DNA of 32,862 nt, taken from the NCBI GenBank assembly GCA_900315935.1, contig ONBB01000019.1, forward strand, positions 1 to 32,862, given 5' to 3'. Below the pieces are notes generated by a model. That model did not search any database and was not told where the DNA came from. It saw nothing but the letters and a program-made list of their open reading frames with translations. This document shows positions 19,454 through 27,600 of the stretch, piece by piece (position 1 is the stretch's first letter; each line of letters opens with the position of its first letter). A program made the position numbers and the translations under genes. This stretch comes from an uncultured Bacteroidales bacterium (GTDB lineage Bacteria; Bacteroidota; Bacteroidia; Bacteroidales; P3).

Positions 19454-20434
19454 ATGAATACCATTTATAAATTGTTATTCGCAGGTCTGCTGTGCTTCGC
19501 CACGCTGACGGCAACGGCCCAGGGGCCGCAGCCCGACGTCGTGGCCGGTGCCACGCCCGACCAGCCGCGCCACGAGCAGCCCCACCACGGCTGCATGACG
19601 CATGGCATGGTGGCCCCCGTGGAATTCCAAAGCACCAAGATCTGCTACGCACCCCAGATGGGTGCCTTTGTGGCCATCGACAGCATGGAATGCTCCGTGC
19701 ATCTGGTCAAGATGGTGGACGGCAAACTGGACACTGCCGCCAGCTACCAGACCGACAATATCCACAAACGACACGACCTCAAGAACATACTCCGTCCTGT
19801 GAGCGTAAGCGTGTTGGGCAAGTACATCGTGGTATTGGCTTCGGCCGCCAACGATTCTGCCTATGTGGCCCTGCTGGACCAGGAGATGAAACCTGTGGCT
19901 CGCCGCGCTTTCAACAGCCCGATGTATGCCATGCACTTCGAGCACGGAAACATGTTCGTTGTGGGTCGCAATGCGTGGGGCTATGATATCAACGTGCTTC
20001 CGCTGCGAGGTGGCTTGGAAAACTTTGAGAATGGCGAGGCGCTGACCCACCGTTACCGCGTGGCCAAGCAGGCCGAGAAGATCAAAATGTCCGACCCTGT
20101 CGGCGTGGGTCTCACCGCTGTGGCTGTGGCCGTGGTGTTCCTGGCGCTGATTTGCATTGCCCTTATCTTGCAGGGCAGCGGCAAGCTGTTCATGGGCATG
20201 GATGAGAAGGAGAAGAAAGGCAAGAAGGATTCCAAGGTGAAGCCCGTGTCCGAAGGCTCCTCGACAGCCAACAACGACCTCTATGCCGCCATCGCTGCCG
20301 CGATACACCTGTACAACGACGAGCTCCATGACGAGGAAGACACCGTGATTACCATCCAGAAGGTGGAGCGCGAGTGGACGCCGTGGAACGCGAAGTACTA
20401 TAATATGAATCATTATTTTAACAACAAGAAGTAA
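19454..20434 (+). CDS. OadG-like gamma subunit with a long periplasmic N-terminal extension
   Basis: The protein has 326 residues. A signal peptide (about 1-22) is followed by a His/Met-rich stretch (HEQPHHGCMTHGM, 40-52) and a ~150-residue beta-rich region with phrases such as YIVVLASAANDSAYVALLDQ. A membrane helix then spans about 215-239 (SDPVGVGLTAVAVAVVFLAL). The C-terminal part resembles the Bacteroidetes sodium-pump decarboxylase gamma subunit: a charged linker, then AAIAAAIHLYNDE and a WTPWNAKYY end. The gamma subunit assembles the carboxyltransferase with the membrane pump. Ordinary gamma subunits are about 80-120 residues, so the N-terminal two thirds is an addition of unknown function. 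It lies three bases before mmdC. Confidence 0.78.
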   Translation: MNTIYKLLFAGLLCFATLTATAQGPQPDVVAGATPDQPRHEQPHHGCMTHGMVAPVEFQSTKICYAPQMGAFVAIDSMECSVHLVKMVDGKLDTAASYQTDNIHKRHDLKNILRPVSVSVLGKYIVVLASAANDSAYVALLDQEMKPVARRAFNSPMYAMHFEHGNMFVVGRNAWGYDINVLPLRGGLENFENGEALTHRYRVAKQAEKIKMSDPVGVGLTAVAVAVVFLALICIALILQGSGKLFMGMDEKEKKGKKDSKVKPVSEGSSTANNDLYAAIAAAIHLYNDELHDEEDTVITIQKVEREWTPWNAKYYNMNHYFNNKK

Positions 20435-20437
20435 GCA

Positions 20438-20869
20438 ATGAAGACCTATAAACTCAAGATAAACGGCAACGACTACAACGTAGAAATCAACGAAGTCGAG
20501 GGCCAGGAGATAAAACTGAATGTGAACGGCATGCCGTATGCCGTAACGGTGGACCAGGAGCTGAAGCAGCAGAAGAAGACGGTGGTTACCAGCGCCGCCC
20601 AGCCCCGCGTGGCCCCTGCCGCCGGCGGTTCGGTGCAGAAGTCGAACGCCTCGGCCGGCACCAAGGTGCAGGCTCCGCTGCCTGGTACCATTCTGGACGT
20701 GTTCGTCAACGTGGGCGACACGGTGAAGAGCGGCCAGACCGTGGTGCTGCTCGAGGCCATGAAGATGGAGAACAACATCGAGGCCGATGCCGACGGCACC
20801 ATCAAGGAGGTCAAAGTTCGCAAGGGCGACAGCGTCCTCGAGGGCGATGTACTGGTAGTGATTGGATAA
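20438..20869 (+). CDS. mmdC: Biotin carboxyl carrier subunit of methylmalonyl-CoA decarboxylase
   Basis: This 143-residue carrier holds the carboxylated biotin that shuttles between MmdA and the membrane pump. The N-terminal ~45 residues are the small beta domain (MKTYKLKINGNDYNVEIN). A flexible Ala/Pro/Ser linker follows (about 50-75), then the biotinyl domain with EAMKM at 106-110, with K109 as the biotin attachment lysine. The length and linker are typical of this complex. It begins three bases after the gamma-like gene. Confidence 0.95.
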   Translation: MKTYKLKINGNDYNVEINEVEGQEIKLNVNGMPYAVTVDQELKQQKKTVVTSAAQPRVAPAAGGSVQKSNASAGTKVQAPLPGTILDVFVNVGDTVKSGQTVVLLEAMKMENNIEADADGTIKEVKVRKGDSVLEGDVLVVIG

Positions 20870-20874
20870 TGTTC

Positions 20875-20943
20875 GTTTAAAGTTTAATGTTTAAAGCTAA
20901 CGCAGCCAAGAACACCTTAAACCTTAAACCCTAAACCTTAAAC
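20875..20943. repeat. 7-bp repeats in inverted arms, mmdC-mmdB spacer
   Basis: Three units (GTTTAAA, GTTTAAT, GTTTAAA at 20875-20895) face four units of the complementary type (CTTAAAC at 20916, 20923 and 20937, CCTAAAC at 20930). The spacer could therefore fold as an AT-rich hairpin ahead of mmdB. Confidence 0.88.
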
Positions 20944-20954
20944 TTTAGAGAACA

Positions 20955-22124
20955 ATGATTAGTTTAGCAACAGGTGGCTTCATGGAGTTCATGTCGACGC
21001 AGTTGGTGCAATTCTTGGAATACACCGGCTTCGCCAACGTGACCTGGGGCCATATCGCCATGATTTTGATTGGCTTGGTGTTCATATTCCTGGGCATCAA
21101 GTATGAGTTTGAACCGCTGCTGCTGGTGCCTATCGGATTCGGTATGCTCATCGGCAACATCCCGTTCTATCCCGGACTGAAGATAGGCATCTACGAGCAG
21201 AACTCGGTGCTGAACATCCTCTACCACGGTGTGCAGAACGGATGGTATCCACCCTTGATATTCCTAGGTATCGGCGCGATGACCGACTTCTCGGCGCTGC
21301 TGAGCAACCCCAAGCTGATGCTGGTGGGAGCCGCGGCGCAGGTGGGTATCTTCGCGGCCTACATGGGTGCCTTGGCTCTGGGCTTCCAGCCTAACGAGGC
21401 GGGTGCCATCGGCATCATCGGTGGCGCCGACGGCCCGACGGCCATCTTCCTCTCCTCGCAGCTGGCTCCCGAGCTGATGGGTGCCATCGCCGTGTCGGCC
21501 TATAGCTACATGGCCCTTGTGCCGGTCATCCAGCCGCCCATCATGCGCCTGCTGACCACCCAGAAGGAGCGCACCATCAAGATGAAGGCCCCGCGCCAGG
21601 TGTCGAAGCTGCAGAAGATCACCTTCCCCATCATCGGTCTGCTGTTCTGCGCCTTCATAGTGCCCAGCGGCCTGCCGCTGCTCGGCATGCTGTTCTTCGG
21701 CAACCTGCTGAAGGAGTGCGGCGTAACGAAGCGCCTTTCCGACGTGGCCTCGAACGGCATCGTGAATGTCTGCACGCTGCTCATCGGCATCACCGTGGGC
21801 GCCTCGACGCAGGCTTCGGTGTTCCTGAGCGCCAAGTCGGTGCTGATTTTCGGCCTGGGTGCCGCCAGCTTCATCGTGGCCACCTTCTGCGGCGTGCTCT
21901 TTGTGAAGGGCATGAACCTCTTCCTGAAGGAGGGCAACAAGATCAACCCGCTGATTGGCAACTCGGGCGTGAGCGCGGTTCCCGACGCCGCCCGTGTGTC
22001 GAACAACGTGGGCCTGGAATACGACAAGACCAACTACCTGCTGCAGCACGCCATGGGTCCCAATGTGGCCGGCGTGGTGGGCTCGGCGGTGGCTGCCGGT
22101 ATCCTGCTGGCCTTCCTGCATTAA
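20955..22124 (+). CDS. mmdB: Sodium-pumping decarboxylase beta subunit
   Basis: This 389-residue integral membrane protein decarboxylates carboxybiotin and uses the energy to export Na+. Many hydrophobic segments are separated by the conserved GGADGPTAIFLSSQL block (D159), which holds the key aspartate of OadB-type pumps. FLGIGAMTDFSALL and NPLIGNSGVSAVPDAARVSN are further family blocks, and the end LEYDKTNYLLQHAMGPNVAG is typical. The start MISLATGGFMEFM is chosen as the first ATG after the repeat spacer. It is the last gene of the operon. Confidence 0.96.
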   Translation: MISLATGGFMEFMSTQLVQFLEYTGFANVTWGHIAMILIGLVFIFLGIKYEFEPLLLVPIGFGMLIGNIPFYPGLKIGIYEQNSVLNILYHGVQNGWYPPLIFLGIGAMTDFSALLSNPKLMLVGAAAQVGIFAAYMGALALGFQPNEAGAIGIIGGADGPTAIFLSSQLAPELMGAIAVSAYSYMALVPVIQPPIMRLLTTQKERTIKMKAPRQVSKLQKITFPIIGLLFCAFIVPSGLPLLGMLFFGNLLKECGVTKRLSDVASNGIVNVCTLLIGITVGASTQASVFLSAKSVLIFGLGAASFIVATFCGVLFVKGMNLFLKEGNKINPLIGNSGVSAVPDAARVSNNVGLEYDKTNYLLQHAMGPNVAGVVGSAVAAGILLAFLH

Positions 22125-22145
22125 TGAGAGCTACCTAACAACAAT

Positions 22146-22173
22146 GAGGCCCCTGCCATTCGGCAGGGGCCTC
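22146..22173. terminator. Bidirectional hairpin between mmdB and the nitroreductase gene
   Basis: GAGGCCCCTGCC pairs perfectly with GGCAGGGGCCTC around an ATTC loop. It sits between two convergent genes. T-tracts are short on either side. Confidence 0.75.
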
Positions 22174-22179
22174 ACTTGT

Positions 22180-22737
22180 CTATTCCACCCAGCGTACATA
22201 GTCCGCCTTGCGGGGCAGGGGCGGGGGGAGTTCTTTGGCGCGGTAGCCGAGGACGAGGTGCCCGATGCCCTCGTAGTCGCCCTCGATACCGAGGTCGGCG
22301 AGGATGGCTTTGCCCTCGGGGCTGTCGAACTCCTCCTTGGCGCGGTGAATCCAGCAGGAGTCCAGTCCGGCGGCATGGGCGGCGTTGGCGAGGTTGGCCA
22401 GCACCGCGCAGCCGTCGTAGAGGTAGGTGGGCGAGGTGCGGTCGGCCAGCACCACGAGGACCACCGGCGCGCCGTAGAAGGGGTCCATCGGCGCCTTGGG
22501 GCCGGTGCCGCGCTCGATGCTGAGGCGGTTCCAGGCGCGGAAGTTCATGTCGGAGAGGCGGTCGCGCAGGGCGCGGTCGCTAACGGCGAGGATGCGGGGC
22601 GACTGCTTGCCGTGGCCCGTGGGGGCGTAGGTGCCGGCTTCGCAGACCAGGGCCACCAGCTCGCGGCTGGGCATCTCGCTACTGAAAACGCGGCAACTGC
22701 GCCGCGTCTTCATGTTTTCCAGTGCAGCGGTGTTCAT
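22180..22737 (-). CDS. Nitroreductase family protein
   Basis: This 185-residue FMN-dependent oxidoreductase-like protein starts MNTAALENMKTRRSCRVFSS, the usual TRRSxR beginning of the family. It has CEAGTYAPTGHGKQSPR (FMN-binding segment) and DGCAVLANLANAAHAAGLDSCWIHR. The end GYRAKELPPPLPRKADYVRW is also typical of small nitroreductases. The natural substrate is unknown. ATG at 22737 overlaps the stop of the upstream lipoprotein gene by four bases (ATGA), so the two are translated together. Confidence 0.9.
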   Translation of the reverse strand: MNTAALENMKTRRSCRVFSSEMPSRELVALVCEAGTYAPTGHGKQSPRILAVSDRALRDRLSDMNFRAWNRLSIERGTGPKAPMDPFYGAPVVLVVLADRTSPTYLYDGCAVLANLANAAHAAGLDSCWIHRAKEEFDSPEGKAILADLGIEGDYEGIGHLVLGYRAKELPPPLPRKADYVRWVE

Positions 22738-23180
22738 CTTTCGAAGGTGCGGATAAGGCCGGTGATGGCTGGCGCGGCGGAGGCGTTCTGTTTGCTGGTG
22801 TTGGTGGAGCTGACGTTGGTCAGGCCGTTGGCGGCCAGCAGGGCGTCGATGAAGGCGTTGGAGTTGTTCTTCGTGATGAGGCCGGCCGACGAGAGGACGA
22901 GGCCGTTGGCGAAAGCCTTGCGGTAGGCTTTGTCGTCCTTGTGCTGCTTGATTTGGGTGTAGGCGGTGGCCAGCGAGAGGGCGTAGCCGAGGTTGGCGGG
23001 GTCGGCCAGGCTGATGGTGCCGGTGGCCTTGTAGGCGTTGTAGAGGCCGAGGATGGCGCTGCCGCAGGTCTGGCCCGTGGTCTGGGCCAAGGCATTGGCG
23101 CCGGCGCCCGACTGGAGAAGGTTGCAAGAGGCCAGCGTCAGGGTGGCCACACACATCAGGAGGAGTCCTAAACGTTTCAT
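22734..23180 (-). CDS. Lipoprotein of unknown function
   Basis: This 148-residue protein has a lipobox LTLASC (C19), so it is a predicted lipoprotein. The mature part is mainly helical and Ala/Asn-rich (SAILGLYNAYKATGTISLAD, LSLATAYTQIKQHKDD, KAFANGLVLSSAGLITKNNS), with a Ser/Asn/Thr-rich stretch before the end. I recall similar small Bacteroidales lipoproteins but no function. It is the first gene of a two-gene leftward unit with the nitroreductase. Confidence 0.8.
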   Translation of the reverse strand: MKRLGLLLMCVATLTLASCNLLQSGAGANALAQTTGQTCGSAILGLYNAYKATGTISLADPANLGYALSLATAYTQIKQHKDDKAYRKAFANGLVLSSAGLITKNNSNAFIDALLAANGLTNVSSTNTSKQNASAAPAITGLIRTFER

Positions 23181-23222
23181 AGTTACATTTTTATTAATGA
23201 TACATTATATTGTTTGGGACTG

Positions 23223-23230
23223 CAAAAGTA
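23223..23230 (-). promoter_or_regulatory. Promoter -7 box of the lipoprotein-nitroreductase unit
   Basis: The minus strand reads TACTTTTG followed by CA, matching TAnnTTTG. It lies 42 bases upstream of the lipoprotein start. Confidence 0.7.
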
Positions 23231-23327
23231 CGAACAATTTCACATACGGCGAAAATTTTTAGATTTTTTTTGATTTCCGACGCCATATCCATTGGGTGCT
23301 AAACGGCTTACTACCAGCGAACTGTAG

Positions 23328-23348
23328 GCTATAGGTTTTGCCTCTCTT
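23328..23348 (-). repeat. Interspersed 21-bp element, copy C
   Basis: The 21-base core is identical to the two other copies but on the minus strand, about 100 bases upstream of the leftward promoter at 23223. Only the core is shared, as the flanks differ from copies A and B. It is thus always upstream of a promoter and oriented with it. Confidence 0.85.
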
Positions 23349-23385
23349 CGTACCCTCTTGGGGAACTCGTACAATATTCTTTCGG

Positions 23386-23448
23386 GGTCGGCGTTCTTCT
23401 TTTTGGGTCGGCGAATTACTTTTTTTGGTCGGCGAATTCCTTTTTTTT
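23386..23448. repeat. Tandem GGTCGGCG...T-run repeat with growing unit length
   Basis: Units begin with GGTCGGCG at 23386, 23406 and 23427, and a further GGTCGGCG at 23449 starts the inverted repeat. Their lengths are 20, 21 and 22 bases because the terminal T-run grows. The 382-base gap 23181-23562 consists of a promoter, the 21-bp element, this array and the inverted repeat, with no gene. Confidence 0.88.
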
Positions 23449-23449
23449 G

Positions 23450-23532
23450 GTCGGCGAATTTTGCGAATTAAGCGAATTAATTTAACTCGCAGTAAATCAA
23501 ATAAATTCGCATAATTCGCAAAATTCGCCGAC
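23450..23532. repeat. Long inverted repeat ahead of the second DUF6266 gene
   Basis: Bases 23450-23470 are the exact reverse complement of 23512-23532 (21 bp, GTCGGCGAATTTTGCG...). Pairing continues imperfectly through GCGAATT inside the arms. The GCGAATT motif recurs several times within it. The right arm ends 30 bases before the ATG at 23563, so the structure could form in the transcript leader. Confidence 0.92.
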
Positions 23533-23562
23533 AAAAAGCCGACAGAAAGAATAAGCAGTAAA

Positions 23563-24360
23563 ATGGCGAAGTTGGATATGGGCATACTTGGCGGCTTCAG
23601 TGGCCGTGTGGGCACCGTGGTGGGCTACCGCCGCCGCGGGGCCTGGTTCGTGCGTGCCTATCAGCCACACATAAAGGACAGGAAATCAGCGGCCCAGCTG
23701 GAGCAGCGGTCGAGGTTCAAGGCGATGATCCAGTTCGCTTCGCCGGCCACGCCGGTGCTGCGCGTGGGGCTGCGGAAGGTGGCCGCCGACTGGCAGATCA
23801 CCGAGGGAAATGCGTTCCTGAAATTGAACCATCAGAATTTTCTGAATAATCCGAATAATCAGAACATTCCGAATAATCAGAATAATCAGAATATTCGGAA
23901 TAATCAGAATAATCAGATAAACTATTCGGGCTTGCAGTTTTCCTATGGGCACCTGACGGCCCCCAAGGGCTTGCAATACGCTGTGGACGAGGGCGGTGTG
24001 CTGCATGTGCGATGGGAGAGCGTGGGCGGCGTGCGCAGCGACCGCGTGCACATCTATGTCTATTGCCGCGGCCGCGGCCTCTGCGCCGAGGGCAGGCGAG
24101 GGGAGGGGCGAGTGCAACTGCTTTTGCCCGAGGAGTTTGCGGCGGACGGGCTGCACGTATGGGCCTTCGCCGCAAGCGTGAACGGCGAGGTGTCGCCGAC
24201 GGCTTATGCCGCCGCACGGATGTCCGAATATTCCGGCTATTCGGAGCATAATGCTCCCGTTGAAGCCTTGCAGAGGCTTCCTCTCAATAACCCCACACCA
24301 GAGAGTGGGGAGCACGTCCATACAATCCTTCAGGCAGGGTCGCCTGTTTCTGCACCGTAG
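23563..24360 (+). CDS. DUF6266 family protein, paralogue
   Basis: This 265-residue protein is clearly related to the one at 410-1291. The start MAKLDMGILGGFSGRVGTVV and the RSRFKAMIQFASPATP block are shared, and the DNA of that block is also similar. An NNQ-type linker at residues ~91-120 is encoded by ten 9-bp units, exactly as long as in the paralogue. The beta domain follows (VHIYVYCRGRG, GLHVWAFAASVNGEVSPTAY). Near residue 220 there are three degenerate 9-bp units (SEYSGYSEH), where the paralogue has its second array. The last ~35 residues do not resemble the paralogue and may come from frame drift. Function is unknown. It ends with TAG. Confidence 0.83.
   Translation: MAKLDMGILGGFSGRVGTVVGYRRRGAWFVRAYQPHIKDRKSAAQLEQRSRFKAMIQFASPATPVLRVGLRKVAADWQITEGNAFLKLNHQNFLNNPNNQNIPNNQNNQNIRNNQNNQINYSGLQFSYGHLTAPKGLQYAVDEGGVLHVRWESVGGVRSDRVHIYVYCRGRGLCAEGRRGEGRVQLLLPEEFAADGLHVWAFAASVNGEVSPTAYAAARMSEYSGYSEHNAPVEALQRLPLNNPTPESGEHVHTILQAGSPVSAP
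23833..23922 (+). repeat. Tandem array, 10 x 9 bp, unit CAGAATAAT-like
   Basis: Ten 9-bp units with variants such as CCGAATAAT, CAGAACATT and CGGAATAAT encode the Asn/Gln-rich linker in frame. The array equals the one at 922-1011 in unit, copy number and position in the protein. Confidence 0.95.
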
Positions 24361-24539
24361 GTGCTTCCGTTTAATAGCGGGTGCCGATTGACCGCATGGC
24401 AATTCTCCGTCAGTGGATTTCGTCTAATGCCACCTTTCCCTGTCTCAAATCTCCATGAAACGGCAACGCCTGCGGCGTAACACGAATGCAAAACCTGTGT
24501 TAATTTTAATGCAACCGTCTTGGAATCCAAGATTTATTG

Positions 24540-24547
24540 TATATTTG
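24540..24547 (+). promoter_or_regulatory. Promoter -7 box of the giant secreted-protein gene
   Basis: TATATTTG followed by CA matches TAnnTTTG. The first ATG downstream is at 24584, and the ATG of the long frame is at 24615. Confidence 0.75.
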
Positions 24548-24583
24548 CATTTCAGAAAATAATCTAGAAAACGCTATAAATAC

Positions 24584-24622
24584 ATGAAAATCAGTAACTT
24601 GCGGGGGGGGTACTATGCCTAA
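24584..24622 (+). other. Upstream start codon and 12-codon frame running through a G8 tract
   Basis: ATG at 24584 is the first start after the promoter and lies behind an AT-rich leader typical of Bacteroidetes. Its frame reads MKISNLRGGYYA and stops at 24620-24622, overlapping the ATG of the long gene. The frame offset to the long gene is one base. Loss of one G, or gain of two, in the tract at 24603-24610 would join this start to the giant protein. Confidence 0.6.
24603..24610 (+). repeat. Homopolymer of eight G, possible phase-variation tract
   Basis: Eight consecutive G residues lie between the two candidate start codons, four bases before the ATG at 24615. G runs of this length are prone to slipped-strand changes in replication. 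Confidence 0.85.
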
Positions 24623-27600
24623 CCTCTATCATTCCCGGAAAGCGACGGCTGTAATCGCCGCGAAATATGTGAGCAAAGCGAAGTGGGCGGTGGCGGCAGC
24701 CGCCGTGCTGCTGATGGTCTCCCGGGCCGCAGCGCAAAGCACGCAGTCCATACCCTACACGCAGAACTTTACCGGAGTAACGGGTGCCACCGGAGGCATG
24801 TCTTCCAGCGGAGCCGATTTAAGCCAGCTCACCTCACGAGGCTTTAACGTCTACTCCAACGGCACGGGGACGTATTACCCCCACGTGGTCAACAGCAGCA
24901 CCAATTCCGGTGTTTTCTACAAGCAGAATTCCGCCAGCAACGGTAAGAGAAGCCTTTGCATGCCGGCGTCGTCCAGCTCGAACTATGGCGATACCAAGCA
25001 TGTCCTGCTGCCGACCTTCAATTTGGCCGTGAACAGTCTTATTTTCAAGTGCTGGATGGCTACCAGTTCGAACTCGATCGGCACGCTCTCCGTCGGCTAC
25101 GTAACCGGCGACAACACCACGAGTTTCGTCGAAGTCGCCTCCTTCGCTTCCGATGCGACCAGCTACTGTTCCACTCCAGGTGAGCAGTCAGCAGGAAAGG
25201 GGCGCGATATTGAGGTGGATCTCTCCTTGGTGCCCTCCACCGCCACGCGCATCGCCCTGCGTTGGTACAATGGCGGCACTACGCTGGTCTCCTGCTGTAT
25301 CGACGATATCGAGGTCATCGAAAACCCTGACCTCGGCTGTCGTTCCGTATACGAACTCGCATCGACGTCGCTGACCTACACCTCGGCCACCGTCTCGTGG
25401 ACCGAGCGCGGCGAGGCCACCCAGTGGCTGGTCTCCGTCAACGGCGGCGCGGCCCAGACCGTCAGTTCGACCACCTACAGCATGACGGGCCTCAACCCCA
25501 ACACCGAGTACACCGTCGAGGTGCGTGCCGTCTGCGGCGGTGAGAACTCCGACCCTACCTCGCTTACCTTCAACACCCTCAACTGCGCCCCCGTTGTCGG
25601 TCTCATGGCCAACCCTGACTACACCTCCGCCACCCTCATGTGGTCCGAGGCGGGCGAGGCTGCCCAGTGGCAGGTCGCCCTCAATGGCGGCAGCCCTGTA
25701 ACCGTCTCCTCGCCCAACCATGCCTTCACGGGCCTCACCCCCAACACCAACTACACCGCCACGGTGCGTGCCGTGTGCGCTGCGGGAGTCTATTCCGACT
25801 GGAGAACCGTGAACTTCCGCACTGTCTGCCCGTCGCCCGGCACCGTCTCTGTCTCCGGCATCGAGAGTCAGACCCTCCACGTCACCTGGCCCAGCACCTC
25901 CGGCCAGTACGAGGTGCAGCTGGCCTCCGACGCCTCCTTCTCCTCCAACCTCCAGACCTCCACCGTCTCCACGGCCGCCGCCTCCTTCTCCAGCCTGGCG
26001 ATGGCCACATATTATTATGTTCGCGTGCGCGCCATCTGCGGCAGCGACCTTAGCGACTGGAGCGATGTGCTGTATGTCTACATGGCCGACTTCTCCTCCG
26101 CCCAGGTCACCGGTCTCTACCCGAGCGAGGGCAAGGTGGTGCTCAACGACCTCGAGTCCCACGACTGGGCCCTCTACACCACGCAGGTGGACAAGCCCCT
26201 GCGCACGCTCAACCCCGTGGATGCGAAAATCACCTACCGCGGCTACGGCACCAACAACGTCTCCACCAACACCACCTACAACACCAACAGCCAGAGCCCG
26301 ACCGGCTATGTCGCCGTGCGCCCCTCCGACTTCACCGCCAACAGCGCCCCTGCCGACGTCAGTGTCGGCATCTCGCAAGACGAGCGCCAATACCACACCT
26401 TCGAGTACTACAAGACCCTGGAGCGCGTGGACGGCAAGTCCGCCGCCACCGAGGCCTCGGGACGTCTGGAATACCAGACCATCTTCAACCCCTTCTCGCG
26501 CCGGCCCACCTACGGCAACCCGGCCAACTATGACTGGGCCACCACCTCCTCCCTCAACGGCGCCCCCTGCTGGCGCGGCTTCTACAAGTGGCGCATAGAC
26601 CGCATCGCTGGCGGCAGCATCTACATTTCGAAGACCGGCGGCACCGCCCTCGCCGTGGGCGACTTGGTGGCGGCCGACCAAAAGCTCTATTTCGATTGCA
26701 CCTCCTCCGGCATCGAGGTGGACTTCACCGCAATGTGGGCTCCCGCCATCGTGCGATTCCACACCGGCGCCGACCAGTCCAACGTGCCAGCCCGCGCCCA
26801 TGGCGCCTACGCTCTCAGGGACACCGTCGGCATCGAGCGCAACTTCCTGGTCTGCGACGGCACGATGTACCTTCCCAACAGCTACCAGTTGGTCTCTCCC
26901 TATCTGCCGCTTGACAACGGCGGCAGCAGCGAAGGCATCTTCGCTTGCACCTACACATCGGTCTTCCCCAACGGCACCGTCGACGGCGTCGAGCCTGCCT
27001 ACGGCCCCGTGAAGGAGGCCATAGCCACCAGCCGCGTCAACCGCCAGGCCACCTATATCGACCTCTGCCGCGACCTGACCAAGGCTGGAAACTCCGTGGC
27101 TGGCTTCAACTCCGACACCCGTTTCGAGTACCTCGCCTTCAGCCGCCTGCGCGGCCGGCGCAACGGCTTCCACCTCGACGGCAGCCATGCCGCCCTCTGG
27201 GGCACCATCGCCGGCAACGGCAAGGCCAACCTCACCTTCGGCCGCGGCATCGAACCCATGTTCGACGACAACAAGGGCACCTTCAACTACATCTGGGGCG
27301 TAGGACCCATCAGCGAGAACCGCACCGACTGGGGCTGCCGACGCAACGAGGAAAACCAGGCCCTCAACGCCAGCGGCCAGGTAATCGCCTACGGACTTGA
27401 ATACGAAAAACCCACCCAGTTCCGTCCCACTTACAACGTACGCTACACTATCCGCCTCGAGAGCGGCTATGTCGGCTGTCTGATGACTATGTCAGGCTGG
27501 AACTCCGCCTATCAGGACATGGAGGGCAACGATTTGCAAGCCTATAACGGCGGCAACACCACGCCGGCCTGCCGCATCGGCGGAACCAACAACTATGCCC

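Noticed and set aside
20916-20943. Telomere or linear-replicon end
   Set aside because: The CCTAAAC units are few, lie between two operon genes and face an inverted set. They match the general spacer-repeat habit.
23181-23562. Insertion sequence or phage attachment site
   Set aside because: Despite the inverted repeats there is no transposase or integrase, and no target duplication is visible.
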